From NCBI RefSeq assembly GCF_963169125.1, contig NC_084794.1:90999018-91063017 (forward strand): a stretch of DNA of 64,000 nt, read 5' to 3'. The notes beneath the pieces were generated by a model. The model worked only from the letters and a program-made list of their open reading frames with translations. It had not been told where the DNA came from and ran no database searches. The first letter of the stretch is position 1. Every line of letters starts with the position of its first letter. Origin of the DNA: Humulus lupulus (lineage: Eukaryota > Streptophyta > Magnoliopsida > Rosales > Cannabaceae). Shown one piece after another: positions 33,937 to 44,610 of the stretch. Both the position numbers and the translations under genes were made by a program.

Positions 33937-36900
33937 ATGGTGACTACTCGATCCAGGCATGGTGACGAGACAGAATAGCATGATGGGCAGGAGGCTCATC
34001 ATACTGCCACCCCTGGTGAACAAGTTCCTGAGACCCAGCAGCGGCCAGGAAAGCAGCCGGTGGGCCAAGATGACACCGGAAGTTCGGCCCCCCGGCCACC
34101 TAATCCAAACCCGTGTTATTACACGGCAGTGGAGATGGAGAACGCTCAGGTGAGGAGCCAGCTAGCAATAGCTAACCAGCAGATCAAGGATGTGCTAGCC
34201 CGACTACCCCCTCTCATAACCGACGCTAACGTCGGAGAGAGGCAAGGCGAGGCTCCTAAGTCTCACCGGGGTAACTGGTCCAGTCATAGCCGCTCAGATA
34301 GACTTCCGACAGCCAACTCCACTCCTTCATCACACCACCGAGAGGCAAACTTCGAAGAAGTGCCTAGAGCCGGACAACAGCAGTATAGTCGTTCGGTCAG
34401 AACGTCGACTCCTAGCTCCCAACCATCCTCGAGAGCGCCCAGGGGAGCTCGAGGAAATTCTCGAAGGAGATCCGGTGAGGGCCCGCAGCATCAGCCCGTC
34501 CCCAACAACCGTCCTGCGCCTCGTCCAGATCGCCAGGCGCAAGGCCAAAAGCCCCCACCAAACTTGATCCGTCCTGACGGAACTAGGATCGCCTCTCCAG
34601 TCAGGCATCCTCCGTCTCCAATCAGATATCCATCTCCTCCTTGGCCTGTTCGAGATATTCCTTCCTATGGAAGTAGCAGGAGAGATCCGCCATCAGCTGG
34701 ACCTTCCTGGCGTAGCAGGGTGCCCAGGGAAAGCCCAGATCCTCAGCACCAAAGGCGAGCTCCAAATATCTCTAGTAGGAGCCACTGGACCGGCAGTCGC
34801 CGGAGTGATCTCTCTAGGGGAGACCTGTGTCAGCGTCTGAGTTCGGCGCAAAGTCCTCAAGTCACCCAGGGGAGCGACCTACGGGACCGCCTTAACTCCC
34901 ATAGGGGGGAACAAGTAGGAGGAGACAGCCACGCTCGCTCAGGGGGGGCCCTATCTGAAGTACGTAACGGAGGGAATGCCCCAAATAACCTATCTCAAGA
35001 TAAGAGGGGCAATAACCCACCAAATATGTACAATGGGGTCGGAGCTGTTGAACAACCCCGGAATAACAACGAACATCAGGACCAAACCCTCGAGCGCCTG
35101 GCTCGGATGGAAGAGCTGATGAGGAAGTTCCTATCAGAAAAAGAAAAAGATGAATATGATTCAGGGGACGAGATGGAGCTCTTCGCCCCCAGCATAGCAG
35201 CAACGGCATACCCATCTGGTTTCTGTATGCCGCACCTGTCAAAGTTCAATGGGGACGAAGACCCATCGGACCATCTAGGGATGTTCAACACCCTAATGAT
35301 GGCCCACAACATTGGCCCAGAGCTGAGATGTTTAATCTTCCCTTCCACACTGACTGGACCTGCCAAGCAGTGGTTCAAGCAAAGTAAAAGACAGTCAATC
35401 AGCTCCTGGAAGACTTTCTCGGCAGATTTCAAAAGGGCATTCCGAGCCTCCCAGGCCGCCCGTGTTCAGGCCGACTCCCTGGCTAACGTGAGGCAGCAGC
35501 CCGGTGAGACTCTGAAGGCCTACCTGAGTAGATTTGTGAACGTCGCTGCTCGAGCCAGAGACGCAGATGATAGCTCCAAGCTCATGGCCATGAGAACTGG
35601 AATCCTCGTCGGAGGAGATCTCTGGAAGGATATACAAAGAAAGGGAGTCAGCTCGGTTAACGAATTCCTTAACAGGGCCCAAGAATGGATAAACTTAGAG
35701 GAAGCCGAAGCCTCAACTGCGGGAACCAGCCAGGTCCCCGAACAGCCCGCTGGAGTGGGGACGGAGGTCGTGGCAGCGACCCAAAATGTCACACAGAACA
35801 ACCAGCCCGGTGGAGGCAAAAGAAAAGGAAATGGCGAAAACAGTCAGCACGGCCAAAAGAAGAATAAGTCCGTAGACAAATTCAAGCCCGTCTTCGCGAC
35901 TTATGCAGAGCTCACCCAGTCTAGGGAGAATATCTTCCTAGCCAACTCTACTCGAGACCCCTGGAAGAGTCCGGAGCCATTAAAGCACCACAAGGGGAAG
36001 AGAGACACCTCCAAGTTTTGCCGTTTTCATAATGATGTTGGCCACAATACCAACGATTGTAGGCATTTAAAAGATGAGATCGAGACCCTCATCCGAGCTG
36101 GCCCCTTGGCTCAATACGCACAGAACAGGGTTCCAGCAAGTCGACCTGCTCCAGAAGTCCCGGCCAGTCAGCCTGGGCCTCGGGGAGATCAGGATGTCCC
36201 TCCTCTTGTGGTAGGAGGAGAGATATCCACCATCTCTGGAGGTCCGCATATGGCCAGCATGAGCAGGGGCGCCCAGAAGAGATACGTGAACGAACTAAAG
36301 GCTCATAACGGAGTAGAGTTCGTCCCGGAGCAGCGTCAATCAAAGCAGCAGCAATTGGAGAGGCAACCGATCATTTTTACGGAGGAAGAATCGGGCCATG
36401 TCCAGTTCCCTCACAATGACCCTTTGGTCGTGGCAAATCAGCTCGCCAATCAGAGAGTGAGGAGGGTGCTGATCGACAACGGGAGCTCGGTGAACCTCCT
36501 GTTCCGATCCATGTTAGAAAAGATGGGTTTGACCGTCGCCGAGCTGAAGGCGACCTCCATGATGTTGTATGGTTTTTCGGGAGAGGGATCAGCAACAATA
36601 GGGATGATCGAGCTGGTAATCACCCTAGGGGAAGGATCTCGGACAGTCTCCAAACTCCTCGAGTTCGTGGTCATTGACTGCTCCGCTGCCTACAACGCCA
36701 TTTTAGGACGACCTACGCTCATAGCTTTTGAGGTCGTCACTTCCATTCGCCACCTCGCGATGAAATTCCCTACTTCCACGGGAATCTGCACTGTCCATGG
36801 CGATCAGCTCGCTGCCAGGGAATGCTACAGCATTTCTATGAAGGGAAAATCTAAACCCGGGCAGCTGGCAATGGTCGTTCAAGGAGCAGAGGAATCTCAG

Positions 36901-38139
36901 GAACCCTTAGCTGATCCTGAGATTGAAAAACCTCAAAGCGCCGAAGGGGAAAATGTCGTCTTAAGTGAGGATATTGACCCCCGAATAGGCGAGGACAGAT
37001 CTGAGCTCCAGGCTATTGAGGAGCTCAAGGAAGTGAGTATCGATCCGCAGAACCCTTCTCGGAAGGTCAAGCTCGGGAAAAACCTCTGTAGCAAGAAGAA
37101 GGCGGAGCTGACTAAGTTTATGCAGGATAACCTGGACGTGTTTGCGTGGTCCCATGAGGACATGGTGGGAATCAGCCCGAGTGTCATCATGCACACACTT
37201 CATCTGGATAAAAGCATTCCCACCAAGTCCCAGAAGCAAAGACGCCTAGGAACAGCTCGGGCTGAAGCCTTGGAGGAAGAGGTGGCCCGGCTCAAGAAAT
37301 GCGGCTTTATCCATGAAGCCAAGTTTCCAATATGGGTCGCCAACCCCGTGTTGGTCCCGAAGCCCAACAAAAAATGGCGGACCTTCATAGACTTCTCCGA
37401 CCTGAATAAAGCCTGCCCCAAGGATTGTTTTCCACTGCCAAGGATTGACCAGTTGGTAGATGCCACGGCGGGGCACGAGCTCATGTCCTTTATGGACGCG
37501 TACTCAGGCTACAATCAAATCGCCATGAATCCGGCGGACCAGGAACACACCAGCTTCATGACCCCAACTAACGTTTATTGTTACAAGGTCATGCCGTTCG
37601 GGCTTAAGAACGCCGGAGCTACCTACCAAAGGTTAGTAAACAGAATGTTCGCAAGCCAGATCGGGAAAAACATGGAAGTGTACGTTGATGACATGCTAGT
37701 CAAGTCAAAGACTGCCGATAACCATGTTTCCGACCTGGAAGAATGTTTTAAGATACTACGGGAGTATGGCATGAGGCTTAATCCACAGAAGTGCACTTTT
37801 GGAGTCGCGTCCGGGAAGTTCCTGGGCTTCATAGTCAATACCCGAGGAATCGAGGCAAACCCCGACAAGATCAGATCACTGCTCGAGCTTCCCTCGCCCA
37901 GGTTGCGAAAAGATGTCCAAGGCCTGACAGGAAGAGTGGCAGCCCTCAATCGGTTTATTTCCAAGTCCATCGACAAGTGTTTGCCATTCTACAACCTGCT
38001 CCGAGGAAACAAGAAGTTCGAATGGACAGAAGAGTGCGAAAGCGCATTCCTCGACCTGAAGGCACATCTTGCCGAGCCTCCCATACTATCCAAACCCAAA
38101 GTAGGAGAGCCTCTTTTTCTCTACCTGGCTGTCACTTAG
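33937..38139 (+). pseudogene. Tat gag-protease-reverse transcriptase
   Basis: Gag-pol polyprotein, N-terminal part. The likely start is ATG 33937 (MVTTRSRHGDETE), but codon 14 is TAG (33976-33978). The same frame is then open from 33979 to 38136, and the first internal Met is at 34060. Order, numbered from 34060: a long Pro/Arg/Ser-rich N-terminus; a gag domain at about 388-545 (CMPHLSKFNGDEDPSDHLG, TGPAKQWFKQ); a CCHC-like knuckle at about 652-668 (CRFHNDVGH, then C); a protease with LIDNGSS at about 804-815; and an RT at about 1080-1260 with FIDFSDLNKACPKD, MDAYSGYNQI, MPFGLKNAGATYQR and the catalytic YVDD near 37678-37689. A TAG at 38137-38139 ends the frame early in RNase H. Apart from the two amber codons this part looks functional. 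Confidence 0.92.
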
Positions 38140-39333
38140 GATGCAGCTAGTGCCGTATTGGTACGAGAAGAAGACCGAGTTCAGAGACCAGTCTACTACA
38201 TCAGCAAGAGACTTCTCGGGGCTGAATCCCGGCACCCGTTGATGGAGACATTGGCGTTCTACCTTATCACGGCCTCGCGAAAGCTCAGGCCGTACTTCCA
38301 GTCCCACTCGATACACGTCCTGACCGATCAACCTTTAAGGCAGGTTTTGCAAAAACCTGAAGCATCGGGACGATTGTTAAAATGGGCAATCCAACTCAGT
38401 CAGTTCAAGATTTTGTACACTCCGCGAACTGCTATAAAAAGTGAGGCCCTGGCCTATTTTATGGCAGAGTGCACGGGATTCCAGGAGAATCCCGCAGAAG
38501 ACTCACCCCGAGTCAGCTCGCCCCGGGCGTCGTGGAGGATCTTTGTGGATGGTTCATCCAACGAGAACAGCTCCAGAGCTGGAATCATTTTGATATCCCC
38601 CAAGGGACATAGATTCCACTCGGCACTGAGGTTCGGATTCAAGGCCTCCAACAACGAGGCTGAATACGAAGCTTTGCTGGCCGGGCTAAGGATAGCCCAG
38701 GAGTTGAGGGCGGGCTCCGTCCAGTGCTTCAGTGACTCCCAACTCGTGGTAAATCAGGTTCTGGGCGAATATCAAGCACGGGGACCCAAGATGGCCGCCT
38801 ATCTGGCAAAGGTAAAAGCTGAGCTGTCCGCGTTTGAACGAGGCTCGATCGAACAGATACCTCGGGAGCAGAACGCTAACACAGACACTCTTGCCAAGCT
38901 CGCCACCTCTGGGGAAACGGAGACCTTGGGGTTAGTACCAATAGAATTCTTGGAGAAACCAAGCATAAAAGATGTCAGGACGGAGGTCGAGATGATCGAT
39001 GCCAGGCCGACCTGGATGACCCCCATCCTTGAGTATCTCGTCGAGGGAAAGCTGCCTGAAGGGCGTAATGATGCACGGCGAGTCCTGTATCAGGCTCCTA
39101 GGTATACGATAGTCGATGGGGTGTTGTACTGGCATGGGCACTCCCTGCCTCTCCTACGATGTGTTCTTCCAGGTGAAGCAAAGGCCATCCTGCAAGAGGT
39201 GCACGAGGGTTTTTGCGGAGACCACACTGGGGGGCAGAGCTTGGCCTTAAAGGTCCTGAGGCAAGGGTATTACTGGCCAACTCTGTCCAAAGACTCGATT
39301 TCATATGTGAAGAAGTGCGACAAGTGCCAGTGA
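38140..39333 (+). pseudogene. Tat RNase H, second RNase H and integrase N-terminus
   Basis: Continuation of pol in the same frame after the TAG at 38137. The conventional RNase H covers about 38140-38470 (PVYYISKRLLGAE, PLMETLAF, VLTDQPLRQVL). A second, archaeal-type RNase H covers about 38530-38915, with FVDGSSNENSSRAG, NNEAEYEALLAGL, FSDSQLVVNQV and NANTDTLAKLA supplying its acidic residues. Dual RNase H is characteristic of Tat elements. The integrase zinc-binding domain follows (VHEGFCGDHTGG, then CDKC at about 39319-39330). A TGA at 39331-39333 directly after CDKCQ replaces what is normally an Arg codon. Confidence 0.9.
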
Positions 39334-40255
39334 TTCGCCGCAGTTGCCCGAGCTCCTTCAGTCGAGCTAAAGATGATCTCGTCCCCATGGCCGTTTGCCG
39401 TTTGCCGTTTGGGGGATAGACTTGGTTGGCGCGCTCCCTACTGGAAAGGGCAGGGTCCGTTACGCCGTGGTAGCCATCGACTACTTTACGAAGTGGGCTG
39501 AGGCAGAACCTTTGGCAACGATAACGTCCAAAAAAGTGCTTGACTTCGTGGTTAAAAGCATTATCTGTCGATTCGGCCTACCCAAGAAGATCGTCTCCGA
39601 TAATGGTACTCAGTTCGACAGCGACCTGTTCACCGAGTTTTGTGAAAGGTACGGAATTGTGAAAAGTTTCTCCTCCGTGGCCTATCCTCAGGCAAATGGC
39701 CAGGTCAAAGCTGTCAACAAGACTCTAAAGGCGAGCCTCAAGAAGAGATTAGATGAAGCGAAGGGGGTCTGGCCAAAACAGCTCCCCCAGGTCCTATGGG
39801 CATACCGGACCTCGCATCGGACTCCTACGGGTCATACTCCTTTTTCCCTAACCTTTGGGAGTGAGGCAGTCCTCCCCGTGGAGATTAAGGTGCTTTCGCA
39901 TAGGGTCCAATCTTACAACCAGGACCGCAACCACGAGCAACTGTGCACTTCCCTTGACCTAGTTGATGAAAGGCGAGAAGATTCGCAACTCCAGCTCGCC
40001 CATTATCAGCAGAAAATCACTTGCTATTTCAACTCCAAGTTCAAAAAGCGCACCTTTAGCGTTGGCGACCTGGTCTTAAGGAGAGTTTTCTTAGCCAGTA
40101 AGGATCCCAAAGATGGAGTCTTAGGACCGAACTGGGAGGGACCGTACCAGGTCATCGAAATCATTAAGGAGGGAACTTATAAGTTAGCTCGACTTGATGG
40201 AGGGGCAGTCCCGCGGACTTGGAACGCCATCCATTTAAAGAAATATTATCAATGA
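39334..40255 (+). pseudogene. Tat integrase core and C-terminus, catalytic Glu lost
   Basis: Strand-transfer enzyme that inserts the element's DNA. After the TGA at 39331 the old frame continues to about 39389. Three copies of a 7-base unit GCCGTTT (39390-39410) then shift the frame, where two copies would keep it. In the new frame the core reads WGIDLVG (first Asp), SDNGTQF (second Asp) and then NGQVKAVNK. With 35 residues between, the position of the catalytic Glu is occupied by Lys (AAA, 39707-39709). The C-terminal region (VGDLVLRRVF, GPNWEGPYQV) ends at a normal stop, 40253-40255. Confidence 0.9.
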
Positions 40256-40384
40256 TTCACTTGTAAGGCCTAGGAGGGCCATTTTTTTATGTATTAATGA
40301 GAATCAGCTTTTTGTACATGTTTGCAAGTGTAATCTAAAGTAACCACGAAAGACCCTTTCCCAGTTACTTGGGGGGCATATGGT
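40256..40384. other. Spacer after pol
   Basis: Short non-coding spacer between the pol stop and the tandem array. It carries a short poly-T near 40283 and nothing else I recognise. Confidence 0.5.
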
Positions 40385-40860
40385 ACATGGATATAACCAG
40401 GTCTCCTTAATGACTTAGAAGTTGATTCATATCGATTGACCGTTGTTTTTCTTAAAAAACGCGAGATATTGATAAGGATTAACGCTAACTAAGTCCTATC
40501 TTGGTCATAACCGGGTCATAAAACTTAGAAGTTGATTTAAATCTATTGATCGTTGTTCTCCCTAAAGAGCTCGAGATATGGATAAAAGATTAACGCGAAC
40601 TAAGTTTTCAAATTAAGTTCCTGGTCATAACCGGGTCATAAAACTTAGAAGTTGATTTAAATCTATTGATCGTTGTTCTTCCTAAAGAGCTCGAGATATG
40701 GATAAAAGATTAACGCGAACTAAGTTTTCAAATTAAGTTTCTGGTCATAACTGGGTCATAAAACTTAGAAGTTGATTTAAATCTATTGATCGTTGTTCTT
40801 CCTAGAGAGCACGAGATATGGATAAAGATTAACGCGAACTAAGTTTTTCAAAAAATTGTA
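40385..40860 (+). repeat. Tandem repeat, 120-bp unit, about four copies
   Basis: The block GGTCATAACCGGGTCATAAA recurs at 40503, 40623 and 40743, an exact 120-base period. Each copy continues with ACTTAGAAGTTGATTTAAAT, GATCGTTGTTCT, GAGATATGGATAAA and TTAACGCGAACTAAG. The first copy (from about 40390) is more diverged. The array lies between pol and the antisense gene. Tandem repeats at this place are common in Tat elements. Confidence 0.9.
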
Positions 40861-40994
40861 ACCAAAATGCGTAAGGGCAAGAAAGAGGATCAATTAACAA
40901 CATTGAGTCAAATTGTGTCAAGGTGAAAGCACCTCATGCAAAGGTTACACAAAAAATATTAAAAAATAGTGAAGGGCACAAGAGAATAAACGCC

Positions 40995-43611
40995 CTAAGC
41001 TCCGCCAGGTGGCCCCTTGGAGGTCGCCGTCTCGCCTTGCTCAGCTGCGCCAGAGCCTTCCCCGGCCTCGGAGGGTGCCTCTTTATCAAGGCGAGCTTGG
41101 AACTTCACCAGCAAGCGCTCCCAGAGGCTCGCTGACAGGAAGGAGAAGTCAGCGTCTGGATTGTAGGCCCAGCAATGGTAGAATAGGTCTTCCAGGGCCT
41201 TTTCCGAAGTTGTCCGCTCGGCCTCTAGGGCGGCCTGGGCCTCAGCCTTCGTGGCATCTAGGTCTATCCGCAAGGTGGCGAGGGAGGTCTCGAGCTCTTG
41301 GACCTTCGAGCGGGTTTTTTCCAACTCGACCTGCGAGGCCGCCAAGGCATCCTTAGCCGCCTGCAGAGTAGTCTGGTGCTCGCTCCTCATGTCCTCGAGC
41401 TGAGTTTTGGTCCTGGCGATGCTCCGGTGAAGGGCAACGGCGCTCTGCGAAGGTGAAAAGACAATTGCCTTAGAAAAAATAGAGAAAAAACAGGGCAAAG
41501 TGTAATAATAAAAACCACAAAAAGGTTAGTTAGCTTACCGTCATGGCCATGCCCAGTGAAGACTCCAGCACGCCCACCGGGCTCATTGTCTCGATGGCCT
41601 GGAGCCCTTTCTCGGTGAACTTGTATATATGGCTGATGGCGTAGTTCGCCGACTCATACACCGTTCCCCGGAAGGCCTCGGGGATCTTCCCCAGGTCCTG
41701 GGGATTGACAGGGATGCGTACCTCAGAGGGTACAATCACCGAAGTCCCGAGCTCCGTTCCTGCGTCCTGGGCGGCGGCCGGAGCTTGCGGAGGGGGTGGA
41801 GGCATGTTGCTTCCCCCTGCAGCAGGAGGAACCGCTCCCACGATCTGGGCAGCTGGGGCTTGCTCGTTCTCCTTTGCAGGAGACTTGGTGGGGGTCCCGG
41901 CGGCGTGCTTGGACGTCCAGAGCCTCTTCATTCTTGGCCCAGCGGCCCCAGCTGGGGGGTTCCCCCCGAAGAACGCACCTCGCAGGCTCTCCTCGGGCTG
42001 AGACATCTCTTCTGTCAAAACAAAAACATGGTTAGTACGAGAGTTGGCAATCATGCAGAAACAAAAACAAAGGGGTAAAGAGAGAAATTCAAGTATATGT
42101 ATACTAAAGGGAATCCTACCCCCCGAGCTAGAAGAAGAATCTAAGTTGATTACTTCCCGAGCTGGCGCAAGTTCTGGGTCCGAGGCTAACTCAGGACTAG
42201 ATTCCTCTACATATTGCCTAAGCCCCGGAGCTACGGCACCCCTCCGGAGTGATGGCCATGACCGAAGGTTGGTCCCATACTCCTCGAATAGGATCGACCT
42301 AAAGGCTAGGGTGTTATCTACTACTACGGTACCCCTAGGCCGGCTATCTTGGTAGTCCAGCACAAGCCGGTCGACACAGTGGAGCAGGGTTGTGTTCAGA
42401 TCTAGATCACTTTGGTGACGATGGACGAGCTGCCTAGGATTGAACCTAGCTAGCCGGGGGTCTGCTGTGGCCCTATCTAGACTCCTAAACATGTAAGGGT
42501 TACCTTGGCCAGAAGGACCCGCGGCTGCTCCGGACTGGATCCTCTCCTCGCCCGCCCTCTGGGCGACCTCCAAAGCCCGCTTCCTGTTCCTCACGAGGGG
42601 AACTTCGTCCTCCTCATCCTCCTCATCTTCATCTCCCGTGACCTCCTCCACGATGATGGGTATGGTGTCGCGAGCTGGGGGAAGCCCCCGGGGCCTCCTT
42701 AGGTTCAAAGTATGATTTGGGAAAATCATCTTGCAAGCTACCATCGTCTCGTCTGTTACGAGCACGCGGTAATCTTTCTCACTGGGGGGCAAGCCCGCCA
42801 GTGTCTCGTATTGGGCCCCGAGGGTCACAGATTTCTCTGTCCTCGCGAAGATGGCTGCAGGATTAGTCTAAGTCAGAAAGGGATACGGGAGGAGCTAAAA
42901 CGACACTTAACTTACGAGCTAAGGATAAAAAACACTTACGAGGACGATTGAAGTAGTGGAGCTCGCAGTTTCTGAACCCCGTCGACATGAAGAATTGATC
43001 CTTGAAGTCATTGGGATGGCTGGGCAGCTCGATGACCGTAGCCGTATTGGGAAATCGGGTTAAGTAGTAAAACCCGTCGCCTCGCCCCCGCTGGTCCGGG
43101 CTGGCCTTGAGGCTGAAGAAGTACAAAATGTCCGCTGGAGTGGGGACCTCCCACTCATGCTTCAAAAATAAATATCTCAACCCCGCTAACAACCGATAAG
43201 AGTTGGGGGGAGATGGAATGGGGCCAACTTCACATAATTTAGGAAGTCAGCAAAATACTGGTCCAGCGGGAGGAATGCCCCCGCCTTGAAATGCTCGCCG
43301 CTCCAGGACGTGAATGCCTCGTCAAGCGGCGCGCAACTCCGCTCGCCTTCCGCGGGAGGTCGGGCAATCACTGACGCTCTCCCCAGCCCGATGTTGTGGG
43401 AGAGGAATATCTTATTGATCTTCGTCTGGTCAGTAATCTTTGAGACAATCTTCTCCACCTCGAAGAACGCGTCAGGAGCCACCTCGAGCTCCTACTCCAC
43501 TGCCGGCCCAAAGTTGGGGATCGGGGAGTCCGGCATCACCGCCTTTCCTTTGTCTTGCTGGGAGGCCGAGCTGCCGACGGTCTGCTTGGGAGCGTTCCTC
43601 TTCGGTGCCAT
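40995..43611 (-). pseudogene. Antisense spliced gene of the Tat element (PF04195-like), broken
   Basis: A gene running against gag-pol. Exons inferred from frame and splice sites: 43611-42940, 42854-42120, 42011-41539, 41454 side starting at 41444 to 40995. Introns of 85, 108 and 94 bases begin GTAAGT, GTAGGA and GTAAGC and end CTGCAG, TGACAG and CGCAG. Exon 1 (MAPKRNAPKQTVG...) contains HEWEVPTPADILYFFSL and resembles the plant 'putative gypsy type transposon' family PF04195. The middle is acidic and Pro/Ala-rich (GDEDEEDEEDE). The last exon is a coiled coil of about 90 residues (RSIARTKTQLEDM, LEKTRSKVQELETSL) and ends KGPPGGA. Two lesions are in exon 1: TAG at 43492-43494 and a one-base loss in the C-run at about 43203-43208. 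Restoring the base count gives consistent phases and about 776 residues. Its function is unknown. Confidence 0.82.
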
Positions 43612-44110
43612 CTAGTCGCCTAGCGAACAAAAGAAAATATTTCAGAAAAGGCAACCCAAGCATGAGGAAAAATCAAATGTTATTTGCACGAGCTGAGGTA
43701 AGCCCAGCCCGTGGAGAGTGGGACCACGCGGTTCAATGAACACGCGCCTGTGCTCCCAACAGATCCCCGATTACTCAGAATTCGTGTGTCAGGAGGGTCA
43801 GGATAGAATTTGCCTTGGGGGGAAAGTTTCAGTAGGCAAAGATTGCAAAACCGCCTGTGAAGCGTGTCCCCTAAGCTACCTGGTTTTGCACCCAAAATTC
43901 CAAAACTCCTACCCATAAATTTTCCCCAGAAAATGCATCTTGTAAGCCGTACTCCTAAACGATTTCCTACAGCAAAAATACCCTAACCTAAAAGACTTTC
44001 ACCCTTCATACCCACAAAAACCAGTAAACCCTTGCATGTGGCTACAGTAAATATTTACCTAAGCTACAGTGAAAAATATTTTCAAAACACGCATGGTCAG
44101 GAGACTTACA
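43612..44110 (-). other. Probable leader intron of the antisense gene
   Basis: On the minus strand a donor CTCT/GTAAGT at 44109-44108 and an acceptor TTCGCTAG at 43621-43620 bracket 490 bases (44109-43620), leaving GCGACTAG before the ATG at 43611. This suggests a leader intron, common in highly expressed plant genes. It is inference, as no transcript is available. Confidence 0.5.
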
Positions 44111-44338
44111 GAGTGTTTGGTTGGGAGGTGAATGAAGGTGTCGCCTAGGTTGGAGCTTCGTAGGAGTTGCTGTCTCCAAAGATTCAAAGGAATCCTCACA
44201 CATGAGCTTCTTGAACACTGAGAATGGCGGTCGCAGAGAAGAGGGTTTCTTTTTTCTTCTGAGAAGAAGAGAGAAGAAGGAAAGAAGTTCTGAGAAATTT
44301 CAAATGAAAGGGTGGCCCATGCGTAGGGTGGCCACCCC

Positions 44339-44347
44339 TTTTATATA
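44339..44347 (-). promoter_or_regulatory. TATA box of the antisense gene
   Basis: The minus strand reads ACGTATATAAAAGGGG at this point, a textbook plant TATA box. It is about 730 bases upstream of the ATG at 43611 and is followed by a pyrimidine-rich leader (TTCTTTCCTTCTTCTCTC). An ACGTGATCC motif just upstream contains an ACGT core as bound by bZIP factors. It supports independent antisense transcription. Confidence 0.6.
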
Positions 44348-44592
44348 CGTGAAGGATCACGTATAGAGGGTCGTTGGATGGCCCTGATGTGGGATCCAAG
44401 GCCCTCCAATCGAAATACGAAACAACGGCTGGGCATAGGCTAGGCCATTAAATGTGGTTCTCGGAAGACGTACCGTCACCAACCACGATGTTCCACGTAT
44501 TAGGCGCCTGCGTCAAATGTGGAATGCGCAGGGTTCATGGGGAAGCTTAAAAGCCCCTACTGTGGCCTTATGCGACGTCGTTTGCCACGAGC

Positions 44593-44610
44593 AGGGGCTT
44601 GGGGGGCAGA
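44593..44610 (+). other. Polypurine tract of the Tat element
   Basis: GGGGCTTGGGGGGCAGA directly precedes the 3' LTR start TGTACG at 44611, the expected primer for plus-strand synthesis. Confidence 0.85.

Noticed and set aside
33976..33978. Programmed amber readthrough as an explanation for the gag TAG
   Set aside because: Other lesions (TGA, +7 frameshift, catalytic Lys) show ordinary decay, so no special recoding is needed.
34330..39141. Many open frames of 60-120 codons on the minus strand and in other frames over gag-pol
   Set aside because: They are overlaps of the GC-rich coding sequence of the Tat element, with no domain, no start context and no composition of their own.
40923..43739. 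Plus-strand open frames over the antisense gene (for example 41009-41356, 41629-42078, 43286-43615)
   Set aside because: They are reverse-strand shadows of the spliced antisense gene, whose coiled coil, splice sites and family resemblance lie on the minus strand.
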